In this document: one piece after another, positions 44,818-53,382 of the stretch | Layout: every line of letters starts with the position of its first letter | Numbering within the stretch: position 1 is the stretch's first letter | Assembly: GCA_007693765.1 (NCBI GenBank) | Contig: RECZ01000102.1 | Coordinates: forward strand, 1-64,000 | DNA: 64,000 nt | Direction: 5' to 3' | Origin: Phycisphaerales bacterium | GTDB lineage: Bacteria > Planctomycetota > Phycisphaerae > Phycisphaerales > UBA1924 | Translations under genes and position numbers: made by a program | Notes under the pieces: generated by a model | Told to the model about the DNA's origin: nothing | Database searches by the model: none | The model's input: the letters and a program-made list of their open reading frames with translations, nothing else

Positions 44818-46039
44818 GGCGTTCGGCGTCGAGATCGAGCACATGATCGTGCGCGCCGACACGCTCGACGTCGCGCCCGTCTGCGACGCCGTCATCCACG
44901 CCCGGACCGGCGGCTACGACGAGGACGTCGAGCACGGCGACATCGCGTGGTGCAACGAACTGGCGCTGCACGTGCTCGAGTTCAAGACCAACGGCCCTGC
45001 GCCCACCCTCACCGGCGCCCTCGTCGCCCGCTTCCAGGACGAGGTGCGCCTCGCGCACGAGACGCTCGCTCCGCTCGGCGCCCGCCTCATGCCCGGCGCC
45101 ATGCACCCGTGGATGGACCCGCACCGCGAACTGCGGCTCTGGCCGCACGGGTACAGCACGGTGTACGAGGCCTTCGACCGCGCTTTCGACTGCACGGGGC
45201 ACGGGTGGGCCAACCTCCAGAGCTCGCACCTGAACCTGCCCTTCGCCGACGACGAGGAGTTCGGGCGCCTGCACGCCGCGATCCGTGTGATCCTGCCCAT
45301 CCTGCCCGCGCTCGCCGCGGCCTCGCCCTTCGCCGATGCGAAGGCTACCGGCCTGATGGACACCCGCCTCGAGGTGTACCGCCACAACGCGCGGCGCGTG
45401 CCCAGCGTCTCGGGGCGCATCATCCCCGAGCCGATTTTTACGCGCGACGAGTACGAGAACACCCTGCTCGCCGGCCTCTACCGCGACATCGCCCCGCACG
45501 ACCCCGGCGGCGCGCTGCGCCACGAATGGCTCAACGCCCGCGGCGCCATCGCCCGCTTCGACCGCGACACCATCGAGATACGCGTGCTCGACACGCAGGA
45601 GTGCCCGCGCGCCGACATCGCCATCCATCACGCCGTCGTGGAGGTCCTGCGCGGCCTGGTCGAGGAGCGCTGGTCGAGCCTGTGCGATCAGCAGTCGTGG
45701 GGCGTCGAGCCCCTCGCCGACATGCTGCTCCGCGCCGTGAAGGACGCCGGGGCCGCGCCCATCGACAACGACGACTACCTCGCCCTCTTCGGCGTGCCCG
45801 CCGGCGGCGCGGGCACGATGCGCGACCTGTGGGGACGGCTCATCGAGGACGTCGTCGCCGTCTCGCCGCACGCCGACCAAGTGCTCGTGGGCGCCCTGCG
45901 CGCAGTCCACCGCGAGGGGTGCCTTGCGCAGCGCATGCTCCGCGCGCTGGGAACCGGCGAGCCCACGCGCGACCGCCTGCACGCGCTGCACGCCGAACTG
46001 TGCGCGTGCCTCGCCGAGGGGACGCTCTTCCGTGCCTGA
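44786..46039 (+). CDS. GCS2-like carboxylate-amine ligase
   Basis: A 417-residue glutamine-synthetase-fold ligase related to GCS2/YbdK glutamate-cysteine ligases. Typical motifs: GVEIEHMIV (first Glu), GAMHPWMDPHRE, the SSHLNLPF block, MDTRLEVYRHN and the late IEIRVLDTQECPRADIAI. It probably activates a carboxylate and joins an amine; glutathione-like chemistry is possible but not shown. The start is GTG at 44786, 32 bases inside the RimK-like gene. Its end overlaps the next gene by 8 bases. Confidence 0.88.
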   Translation: MSEPGTRRLFEAFGVEIEHMIVRADTLDVAPVCDAVIHARTGGYDEDVEHGDIAWCNELALHVLEFKTNGPAPTLTGALVARFQDEVRLAHETLAPLGARLMPGAMHPWMDPHRELRLWPHGYSTVYEAFDRAFDCTGHGWANLQSSHLNLPFADDEEFGRLHAAIRVILPILPALAAASPFADAKATGLMDTRLEVYRHNARRVPSVSGRIIPEPIFTRDEYENTLLAGLYRDIAPHDPGGALRHEWLNARGAIARFDRDTIEIRVLDTQECPRADIAIHHAVVEVLRGLVEERWSSLCDQQSWGVEPLADMLLRAVKDAGAAPIDNDDYLALFGVPAGGAGTMRDLWGRLIEDVVAVSPHADQVLVGALRAVHREGCLAQRMLRALGTGEPTRDRLHALHAELCACLAEGTLFRA

Positions 46040-46760
46040 GGCGCCGCGCCCGCACCGCCCGGCGCTGCTGCTCACGTGCGAGCACGCCGGCAACACTGTG
46101 CCGCGGGAGTTCGCGCACCTGTTCAGCGGGCACGACGCCACCCTCGAGAGCCACCGCGGCTGGGACATCGGCGCCCACGCGCTCGCCCGCGGCATGGCCC
46201 GCGCCGCCGGCGCCCCGCTCATCGCGCACACCATCACGCGCCTGCTCGTCGAGGTGAACCGCTCGCCGCATCACCGTGCGCTCTTCTCCGAGTTCACGCG
46301 CGGCCTTCCGAAAGACGAGAAAGCACGCATCGTGCGCACGCACTACGCGCCACACCGCGAACGCGTCGAGCGCGAGATCGGCGCGATGGGCAGGGGCGGG
46401 CGTTGCGTCGTCCTCGTCGGGGTGCACTCGTTCACGCCCGAACTCGGCGGCGAGGTGCGCACCGCCGACATCGGCCTGCTCTACGACCCGAAAAGAGCGC
46501 TGGAGAAATCGTTCTGTCACGCGTGGCGCGATGCGCTGCGGCGCGTCGACCCCGAGCAGCGCGTGCGCATGAACTACCCCTACCGCGGCGCCGCCGACGG
46601 CTTCACGACGTACCTGCGTTCGCGCTTCTCGCCGAATCGCTTCCTCGGCATCGAGCTCGAGGTCAACCAGCGCATCGCCCTCGACGGGGGCGAGCCGTGG
46701 CGGCGCCTGCAGCGCACGCTCTCGAACACGCTCGCCGAGACTCTCCGCAGCGGCGCATAA
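46032..46760 (+). CDS. N-formylglutamate amidohydrolase-like protein
   Basis: A 242-residue zinc hydrolase of the FGase family. Motifs: LLLTCEHAGNTVP, LVEVNRSPHHRALF, HSFTPELGG and a C-terminal GIELEVNQRIALDGG. The last Glu-containing block fits the family. It probably removes an amide-linked group from a Glu-like product rather than acting in histidine breakdown, since no hut genes are near. The start is GTG at 46032, overlapping the GCS2 stop by 8 bases. It ends the four-gene operon. Confidence 0.87.
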   Translation: MPEAPRPHRPALLLTCEHAGNTVPREFAHLFSGHDATLESHRGWDIGAHALARGMARAAGAPLIAHTITRLLVEVNRSPHHRALFSEFTRGLPKDEKARIVRTHYAPHRERVEREIGAMGRGGRCVVLVGVHSFTPELGGEVRTADIGLLYDPKRALEKSFCHAWRDALRRVDPEQRVRMNYPYRGAADGFTTYLRSRFSPNRFLGIELEVNQRIALDGGEPWRRLQRTLSNTLAETLRSGA

Positions 46761-46773
46761 CGAGCGATCGCGC

Positions 46774-47856
46774 TCACTCCGCCCCGTCCACCACCAGCCG
46801 CAGCGCGACGATGGCGCTGCCGCGTTGGACGTCGCGCCCGAAGTTGTCGTCGGCGATGAGCACCAGCAGCCGGCCGGCGCGGGCGTCGCCGATGCGCGGC
46901 CCGATCGCCATGCCCTCGATGTTGCCCACGTTGGGGGCGCCGAGGTCGCCCAGCGTTGTGATCGTGCGCACACGCAGCGGGCGTGCGTCGTCCGGGGCGA
47001 GGTCGCGCAACGATGGTGCGCCCAGCACGTCGCTCTCGCCGGCGCCGGGTTCGATCACGCGGATGGCGATGCGGAACCCCGAGGGCGCCGCGGCGCCGCG
47101 CTCCAGCGACAGGATGCGCCCGTCCTCGAGCGCCTCCACAGCCACCAGACCGTTGCGCGGCGCCAACGCGCCCGGGAGGGCCAGCCCGGGCGGCGCGGGC
47201 AGCGTTTCGTAGACGTGTTCGCGCACCGCCTCGCCCATCGCCGCGTCGAATACCACCACGCGGCACAGGCCGCCCCGCGTCGTGCTCGCCCGCTCGCCGT
47301 CGCTGCGCAGCGGCTCCTCCACCGCCGCCCAGACTTCCACGCCGCCGCCGGGCGAGGGGCGCGCCGTCACCGATTCGAACGACAGGTTGGGGCGGGCGTG
47401 CGTCGAGATGTGCGCGGGGATGCGCATCGCCCGCGGGTTCTCGAAGGCGCCGTCCGTGCGCACGACCGCCGGGGGCGCCTCGTAGGAGATCAGCCACGCG
47501 TCGTCGCCCAACGCCGCCAGGCCCTCAGCGTCGCGGTAGTTCCCCGGGAGGTCGGTGACGCCGACGACGCTCGCTGCGAGCGTGCCATCTGCGGCGTCGA
47601 CTTCTATTCGCAACTCGTACACCCGCGGCGACGCCGCGTCGTCGCTCACCGCGAACCATCGCCCGTCGCGATAGCCCAGCCCGCTCAGCCCCCCCACCGG
47701 GCGCGGGTCCAACGCTGTCTCGACGTCGAGCACGCCGATCGCCAGCAGTTCGAACGACACACCCCCCGCCTCACGCGCGCACGCGCCGAGGCTCAGGCAC
47801 GCGCTCGCCGCCGCCGCCGTGACGCCGAACCGTCTCAACCTTCGAAGCGTTCCCAC
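46774..47856 (-). CDS. Lipoprotein with phytase-like (esterase-like) domain
   Basis: A 360-residue exported protein. The lipobox LGAC near residue 26 suggests a lipoprotein. The body is the esterase-like-activity-of-phytase domain: GGLSGLGYRDGRWFAVSDDA, RDAEGLAALGDDAWLISYE, LRSDGERASTTRGG and NVGNIEGMAIGPRIGD. A propeller fold is expected. The GTG at 47856 has GGAGGG six bases upstream. Its first 22 bases overlap the end of the BtuF-like gene, so they are probably co-expressed. Enzymatic activity is uncertain. Confidence 0.85.
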   Translation of the reverse strand: MGTLRRLRRFGVTAAAASACLSLGACAREAGGVSFELLAIGVLDVETALDPRPVGGLSGLGYRDGRWFAVSDDAASPRVYELRIEVDAADGTLAASVVGVTDLPGNYRDAEGLAALGDDAWLISYEAPPAVVRTDGAFENPRAMRIPAHISTHARPNLSFESVTARPSPGGGVEVWAAVEEPLRSDGERASTTRGGLCRVVVFDAAMGEAVREHVYETLPAPPGLALPGALAPRNGLVAVEALEDGRILSLERGAAAPSGFRIAIRVIEPGAGESDVLGAPSLRDLAPDDARPLRVRTITTLGDLGAPNVGNIEGMAIGPRIGDARAGRLLVLIADDNFGRDVQRGSAIVALRLVVDGAE

Positions 47857-48806
47857 GGGAAGCCCTCCGGGATGCGTTCCGGCCGGTCGTTGAGCCACCC
47901 GACGAGCCACTCGTAGGCGTCCACGAGCCGCGGCCCGGGGCGGTTGAACATCTGATTGCCGTCGACGATTGCCACCCGCCCGGCGCGGACGGCGGGCAGA
48001 TCGGCCCACCACGCCGATTCGGCGAGCTTCCGCGTCTCGGCGCGCGTCTGATCGAGTGTCAGGCCGCAGGGACAGACGATCACCACCTCGGGCGCCACGC
48101 CCACGATCGCCTCCGGGGGCACGCGGATCGACTTTCCCGCCACCCGGTGGGCCATCTGGCCCCCCGCGCCCGCCCCGGCGCCGGGCATGGGCGCTGTGGG
48201 GTTGAGCGGGTGGGTGGCGCCGGCGCGTTCGATGAGTTGCGGCGTCCAGTGCCCGCCGATGAACGGGGGGTCGGTCCATTCGAGGAAGACCACGCGCGGC
48301 CCCTCGACGTAGGGCGTGACCAGTTCCGCCGCGGCGAAGAACCGGTCCCGCAACGCCATCATCGCCCGCCCGGCCTCGGCCTCGCGCCCGATGGCCCGGC
48401 CAACGCGGAGGACGTCGTCGAGCACGTCCTCGAAGGTGGCCGGGTTGAGGCTGAGCACCTCTGGAGCGGGGCTCATGCCCGCGGCGACGGCCCGGACGGT
48501 GTTCAGATCTATGGAGCAGACCTCGCAGAGGTCCTGCGTGAGGATGAGGTCTGGTTTGAGCGATCGGAGCAGGTCGGAGTCGAGGGTGTAGAGGGAGCGG
48601 CCCTCGCGCAGCGAGGCCGAGACGGCCCGGTCCACCCCCGAACTGCCGCCCAATGCGTCAAAATCGGTGTTCTGAGACGTCAGAACGGGCCGATCAAGGA
48701 TGTCAGCGGGCGCATCGCACTCGTGCGATCGACCGACGAGCAATTCGGAACCGCCCGCGACGCAGAGCGTCTCAGTGGCCGATGGCAGGAGGCTGACGAC
48801 ACGCAT
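47835..48806 (-). CDS. BtuF-like cobalamin/metal-chelate binding protein (no signal peptide)
   Basis: A 323-residue type III substrate-binding-fold protein. It starts MRVVSLLPSATETLCVAGGS, the usual N-terminus of cobalamin-binding-protein annotations. LVGRSHECDAP, LILTQDLCEVCSI and VVFLEWTDPPFIGGHWTPQL are family blocks. No signal peptide is visible, so it may be cytoplasmic. Ligand uncertain. The ATG at 48806 lies 7 bases from the divergent secretin start. Confidence 0.88.
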   Translation of the reverse strand: MRVVSLLPSATETLCVAGGSELLVGRSHECDAPADILDRPVLTSQNTDFDALGGSSGVDRAVSASLREGRSLYTLDSDLLRSLKPDLILTQDLCEVCSIDLNTVRAVAAGMSPAPEVLSLNPATFEDVLDDVLRVGRAIGREAEAGRAMMALRDRFFAAAELVTPYVEGPRVVFLEWTDPPFIGGHWTPQLIERAGATHPLNPTAPMPGAGAGAGGQMAHRVAGKSIRVPPEAIVGVAPEVVIVCPCGLTLDQTRAETRKLAESAWWADLPAVRAGRVAIVDGNQMFNRPGPRLVDAYEWLVGWLNDRPERIPEGFPWERFEG

Positions 48807-48813
48807 CGTGGCG

Positions 48814-51597
48814 ATGCTACACCCGTCGCGCCTGCCCCGGCCCGCAGGGCTTCGCGGCGTCTCGCGTTCTCTCGCCCTTCGACCCACCGATCACACCCGC
48901 CCCGAGGTCCGCGATTTGAAGCCGAGCCGGCCACACTCCACCGACCCCGCGCCGTTCCTTCCCCGGCCCACCCACCGCGTGCTGTTCGCGTCGTCGCTGC
49001 CGACGATGTGCATCGCGGCCGCGCTGCTCTGGCCCGCTAACGCCGCGTGGTCGCAGCCGCAGGACGAGAACCAGGAAGCCCAGCGTCAAGACGACGCCCG
49101 CGAGGATGCGCAGGAAGACGGCTGGATGCGCCGCGTGTGGCGGCCGGTTCGTCCGGAGCCCATGGTGGAGCCGAGCGAGCCCCCTGAGGATCGGGTGGCG
49201 CCCGATGCGGACCGCACCCGGCTCAACGACCCCGTCCGGGGCATTCCCGGATTCCCCCAAGCCGATCAGATCGCGCCTGGTGATGCGGAGTACGTCGTCT
49301 TCCCAGCGTTCGCAGAGCCGATCGAGCTCTCGTCGCTGATCGACTGGGTCAGCAACCGCCTGCAGGTGAACATCCTCTCCGACCCCTCGATCGCGGGGCG
49401 CATGGTCAAGTTCAACGGCCCGATGCGGGTCCGCCCCGACGAGCTGCTGGACCTGCTCTCGCTGCTCGTCGAGCAGCAGGGCTTCGCGCTGACGCAGGAG
49501 CGTGAGGGCTGGTACGTGATCCGCTCCGCCGGTGAGATCGCGCTGAACCTCGCCGAGGGCGACTTCACCACCACGCGCATCATCGCCACCCCGATGCTCC
49601 GCCCCAGCGCCCTCCGCCCACCCATCGAGACGGCGCTGGCCGGGCGCACCGGCGCCGCGGGGCGGATCTCCTACGTCGACGAGCTGGGCATCATCATCGC
49701 GACGGACACCCCCCGCGGCCTGCGCGCCGTGGAGAGCGTGGTGGACGCGATCATCAGCGAGCAGCTCCGCCAGGGGCTGCATCGCTTCGAGATCCTGCAC
49801 ATCAGCGCCGATCTGGCGCGATCCAAGATCATCGAGCTCAACGGCGGCGGCGCCGGCGCCGGGCGCACGACGCAGGCCCGCGCCCAGACCGGGCAGCAGC
49901 AGACCGGTGGCTCGCCCAGCGCGAGCGGCGGGCTGAGCAACCTCGGCGATCGACTCTTCATCGACGCCGAGAGCAACTCGATCATCTTCCGCGGCGCCCG
50001 CGACGAGAGTGTGCAGGTCGGTGTGCTGCTCGAGGTCATCGACGTCCCCAGCCGCCTCGTCGCCAAGCGGTACCCAGCGGGGCCCGCCTCGCCCGCGATC
50101 ACCTCCTACGGCGAGCGTCGCGGCCTCGGCCCGACGACCAGCACCCAGACCGGCGGAGCCCAGATGGGCTCGCAGCAACTCGGGTTCCGCGCCCCGCAGC
50201 GCGCCGGCGCCGGGCAGACGGGCGAGAGCATGAGCGGCTCGGGCTTCGTGCTCGAGGACAGCCTCGAAGCCTTCGTCTACTTCGGCACCGAAGCGCAACA
50301 CGCGCAGGTGCAGCAACTCGTGGACGCCTTCGCCGAGCATGCGCGCCAGGCGCGCGTCGTCGTCGAGATCTACAAGCTGCGGCACGCCAACGCCGAGGAC
50401 GTCGCCGACCTGCTGCTCAACCTCGTCGAGGATAGAACCCAGGATCAGTTCGGCGTCTCGCCCTTCCTGCCCCAGACCGGCAGCGCGCGCCGCCCCTTCA
50501 CGCCGCCGCAGCCGACCGCGGAGGGCGCCGATGCGCCGCCCCCCGTCGGCAACGGCGACGGCGAGAGCATCTCGTTCACGCCCGCCGAGCAGGTCTCGAT
50601 CACCGCGGACATCTCGCGCAACCAGGTGATCATCAAGGCCCCGGCGCGCCAGCAGGCGGAGTTCAAGTCGATCGTTGAGAAGCTCGACGTACGCAGGCCG
50701 CAGGTGTATATCGAGGCCAAGATCGTCTCCGTCACCACGAGGGACGACTTCACGTTCGCGGTCGAGTCGCAGTTCACGCCGGGCCAGAGCGTGCTCTTCA
50801 CCAACTTCGGCCTGACGACCGCCGGCGAGGGGTCCGACGCGACGGATCGGCGGAACGTGAGCACGGGGCTCAGCGGCCTCACCGCGGCGATCATCAAGAA
50901 CGATTACGTGCCCATCGTCATCAACGCCCTGCAGCGCGTGGGCGACACGCGGATCGTCTCCAACCCGCAGTTGCTGGTGAACGACAACGAGGAGGCGGAA
51001 CTGATCAGCGTGCGCGAGGAGCCCTTCTCGCAGACGTCGCAGGGCGGCGACACGACCATCACCTCACAAGGCGGCGTGGCGGAGGCGGGCACCACGCTCA
51101 CCATCACGCCGCGCATCAGCGACGCGGGCATGCTGAACCTCGAGTACGCGGTGGAGCTCTCTAGCTTTGACGGCACCTCGCCGGGCGGAGGGTTGCAGCC
51201 GCCCAAGCAGAAAGAGAACTACCGCAGCATTGTGACGCTGCCCTCGGATTCGACGATGGTCATCGGCGGGCTCTCGATGGAGCGCTCGGCGCAGAACGTC
51301 TCGAAGGTGCCCTTCCTCGGCGACATCCCGATCATCGGCGAGCTCTTCCGCAGCACTAGCCGGCAGACCATGCAGTCGACGATCTACGTCTTCATCCGCC
51401 CGGTGATCATGCGCGACGCCAACTTCGGCGACCTGCGCCTCATCACCCAGGGGCCGATGGAGATCTCCGGCATCGCCGACGACCCGCCGAGCCTCGAGCC
51501 GGCGCGCATCCCCGTTCACGCCGGGTCGATCACCGGGCGACCCCGCCCCGTCGCCGAGCCCGTCATCACGATGATCGCCGCCGACGACGACCGATGA
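48814..51597 (+). CDS. gspD: Type II secretion secretin GspD
   Basis: A 927-residue outer-membrane secretin. After a leader and signal-like segment (about residues 56-75, SSLPTMCIAAALLWPANAAW) come N0 and N-domains (VISDPSIAG-type block NILSDPSIAGRMVKF; VEIYKLRHANAEDVADLLLN). The secretin core has IEAKIVSVTTRDDF, RIVSNPQLLVNDNEEAE, the VVIGG-like STMVIGGLSMERS and VPFLGDIPIIGELFRS. The core is certain; the start is not. ATG 48814 leaves only 7 bases to the divergent BtuF-like gene, and TTG 48916 has GAGG upstream. It heads the secretion operon; an ATGA overlap couples it to gspE. Confidence 0.92.
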   Translation: MLHPSRLPRPAGLRGVSRSLALRPTDHTRPEVRDLKPSRPHSTDPAPFLPRPTHRVLFASSLPTMCIAAALLWPANAAWSQPQDENQEAQRQDDAREDAQEDGWMRRVWRPVRPEPMVEPSEPPEDRVAPDADRTRLNDPVRGIPGFPQADQIAPGDAEYVVFPAFAEPIELSSLIDWVSNRLQVNILSDPSIAGRMVKFNGPMRVRPDELLDLLSLLVEQQGFALTQEREGWYVIRSAGEIALNLAEGDFTTTRIIATPMLRPSALRPPIETALAGRTGAAGRISYVDELGIIIATDTPRGLRAVESVVDAIISEQLRQGLHRFEILHISADLARSKIIELNGGGAGAGRTTQARAQTGQQQTGGSPSASGGLSNLGDRLFIDAESNSIIFRGARDESVQVGVLLEVIDVPSRLVAKRYPAGPASPAITSYGERRGLGPTTSTQTGGAQMGSQQLGFRAPQRAGAGQTGESMSGSGFVLEDSLEAFVYFGTEAQHAQVQQLVDAFAEHARQARVVVEIYKLRHANAEDVADLLLNLVEDRTQDQFGVSPFLPQTGSARRPFTPPQPTAEGADAPPPVGNGDGESISFTPAEQVSITADISRNQVIIKAPARQQAEFKSIVEKLDVRRPQVYIEAKIVSVTTRDDFTFAVESQFTPGQSVLFTNFGLTTAGEGSDATDRRNVSTGLSGLTAAIIKNDYVPIVINALQRVGDTRIVSNPQLLVNDNEEAELISVREEPFSQTSQGGDTTITSQGGVAEAGTTLTITPRISDAGMLNLEYAVELSSFDGTSPGGGLQPPKQKENYRSIVTLPSDSTMVIGGLSMERSAQNVSKVPFLGDIPIIGELFRSTSRQTMQSTIYVFIRPVIMRDANFGDLRLITQGPMEISGIADDPPSLEPARIPVHAGSITGRPRPVAEPVITMIAADDDR

Positions 51598-53351
51598 GCG
51601 ACGCCCGACCGACCCAGCCCGACGCCGACAAGACACCGAGCCCCCGCGAGGCGCCCGCGCCGAGCACGCGTCCCGGCGTCGGCCTCCCCGCGCCCAGCGT
51701 GCAGGCCCAGCGCCTCGCCCGCCTCTTCGGCGTGCTGCCGGTGCGCGCCGAACAGATCGCCGAGTTCCGCACCCTCCCCGGCGCCGATGAGGAGCCGTGG
51801 GACGTGCTGCTCTCGACCATGGGCATGGAGGAACACGCGGCCCTGCAGCGCCTCGCCGCCCGCTGCGGCCTGCCCTTCGAGGCCGAGCCCACCGTGCATG
51901 TGTCTTCCGAGGTCTTCTACGACCGGGTGCCCGTGAACGTGGCGCGCCGGCACCAGATCGCCGGGCTGTCGAGCGAGGGCGGCGTCGTCACCGTGGCCTC
52001 GGCCCAGCCCATGCAGCCGGCGCTCTTCGGCGTGCTCGAGCGCATGATCGGGATGCCGATCCGCCTCGTGCTGGCGCCGCGTGCGCAGGTGGGCAACCTC
52101 ATCAACCGCGGGTACGAGCAGCGGCAGGACCTCGTCGAGGAGATCGTCGAGGACATGCCGCTGGACGAGCGGGCGATCCAGTCCGCCGCGGGCTCGGTCT
52201 CGCAGGCGACGGACCTGCTGCAGCTCGCGCGGCAGACGCCGGTGATCCGCCTCGTGAACATGATCCTGTTCGAGGCGCTGCGTCGGCGCGCATCGGACAT
52301 CCACATCCACCCGCTCGAGGGCAAGCTCGTCATCCGTCTGCGGATCGACGGCATGCTCATCGACGCCTTCAGCCCCCCGGCGAGCCTGTCGTCGGCGATC
52401 TCGTCGCGCCTCAAGGTGATGGCGGAGCTGGACATCGCCAACCGCCACTCCCCGCAGGACGGGCAGACGACGGTGCGCGTGGGCTCGCGCAAGATCGACA
52501 TCCGCATCTCGTGCATCCCAACGATATTCGGCGAGCGGATCGTGCTGCGTCTGCTGGACCAGAGCCAGACGCAGCTCACGCTCGACGCGGTGGGCATGAC
52601 GCGCGAGATGCAGGCGGAGTTCCTCGACCTCGTCGAACGCCCCACCGGCATGATCCTCGTCACCGGGCCCACGGGCTCGGGCAAGACGACGTCGCTCTAC
52701 GCGGCGCTCGAGCAGGTGGACCGCACCTCGCGCAACGTGATGACCGTCGAGGACCCTGTGGAGTACCACCTCGACAAGATCAGCCAGATGCAGGTGAACG
52801 TGAAGCGCGGCGTGACCTTCGCCGCGGGCCTGCGCTCCCTGCTGCGGCAGGACCCGGACGTGATCCTCGTGGGCGAGATCCGCGACGCCGAGACGGCGCA
52901 GCTCGCGGTGCAGGCGGCGCTCACGGGCCACCTGGTGCTGGCGACGCTGCACACCAACGATGCGCCCAGCGCCATCTCGCGCCTCGAGGACATCGGCGTG
53001 GAGCCGTACCTGATCAACTCCTCGCTGCTGGCGGTGCTGGCGCAGCGACTGCTTCGGCGCGTCTGCCCCGCGTGCGCCGGCTCGCGCCACGCCCCGGCGC
53101 CGGCGGGCTCGTCGGCCGAGCCCCTGCGCTGCGAGAAGTGCTACGGCACGGGCTACTCAGGGCGCGTGGCGGTGTACGAACTCATGCGCATGAGCGACGA
53201 GCTGCGGGCGTTGACGATGAAGTCCGCCGACGCCGTCGCCCTGCGCGAGCTGGCGACGTCGCAGGGCATGCGCACCATGCTCGACGACGCGCAGGACAAG
53301 GTCCGGCTCGGGCTGACGACGGAGGACGAGCTGCGGCGCGTGCTCGACTGA
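51594..53351 (+). CDS. gspE: Type II secretion ATPase GspE
   Basis: A 585-residue traffic ATPase that powers the secretion machine from the cytoplasmic side. Residues 60-180 are the N-domain, with ASDIHIHP at 233-240. The Walker A motif GPTGSGKTT is at 358-366. LRQDPDVILVGEIRD is Walker B, and TGHLVLATLHTNDAPSAISR is the His-box region. A zinc knuckle CPAC...CEKC lies near residue 490. Its ATG overlaps the gspD stop. Confidence 0.96.
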   Translation: MSDARPTQPDADKTPSPREAPAPSTRPGVGLPAPSVQAQRLARLFGVLPVRAEQIAEFRTLPGADEEPWDVLLSTMGMEEHAALQRLAARCGLPFEAEPTVHVSSEVFYDRVPVNVARRHQIAGLSSEGGVVTVASAQPMQPALFGVLERMIGMPIRLVLAPRAQVGNLINRGYEQRQDLVEEIVEDMPLDERAIQSAAGSVSQATDLLQLARQTPVIRLVNMILFEALRRRASDIHIHPLEGKLVIRLRIDGMLIDAFSPPASLSSAISSRLKVMAELDIANRHSPQDGQTTVRVGSRKIDIRISCIPTIFGERIVLRLLDQSQTQLTLDAVGMTREMQAEFLDLVERPTGMILVTGPTGSGKTTSLYAALEQVDRTSRNVMTVEDPVEYHLDKISQMQVNVKRGVTFAAGLRSLLRQDPDVILVGEIRDAETAQLAVQAALTGHLVLATLHTNDAPSAISRLEDIGVEPYLINSSLLAVLAQRLLRRVCPACAGSRHAPAPAGSSAEPLRCEKCYGTGYSGRVAVYELMRMSDELRALTMKSADAVALRELATSQGMRTMLDDAQDKVRLGLTTEDELRRVLD

Positions 53352-53382
53352 TCCCCGAGCGCATACCGTTGGGCATCTGACC

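Noticed and set aside
46032-46760. FGase-like gene as part of histidine degradation
   Set aside because: No hut genes nearby; tight overlap with GCS2 and RimK-like genes points to amide-ligase chemistry.
51516-53090. Long open frame antisense to gspE
   Set aside because: Typical GC-rich antisense artefact; GspE motifs are intact on the other strand.
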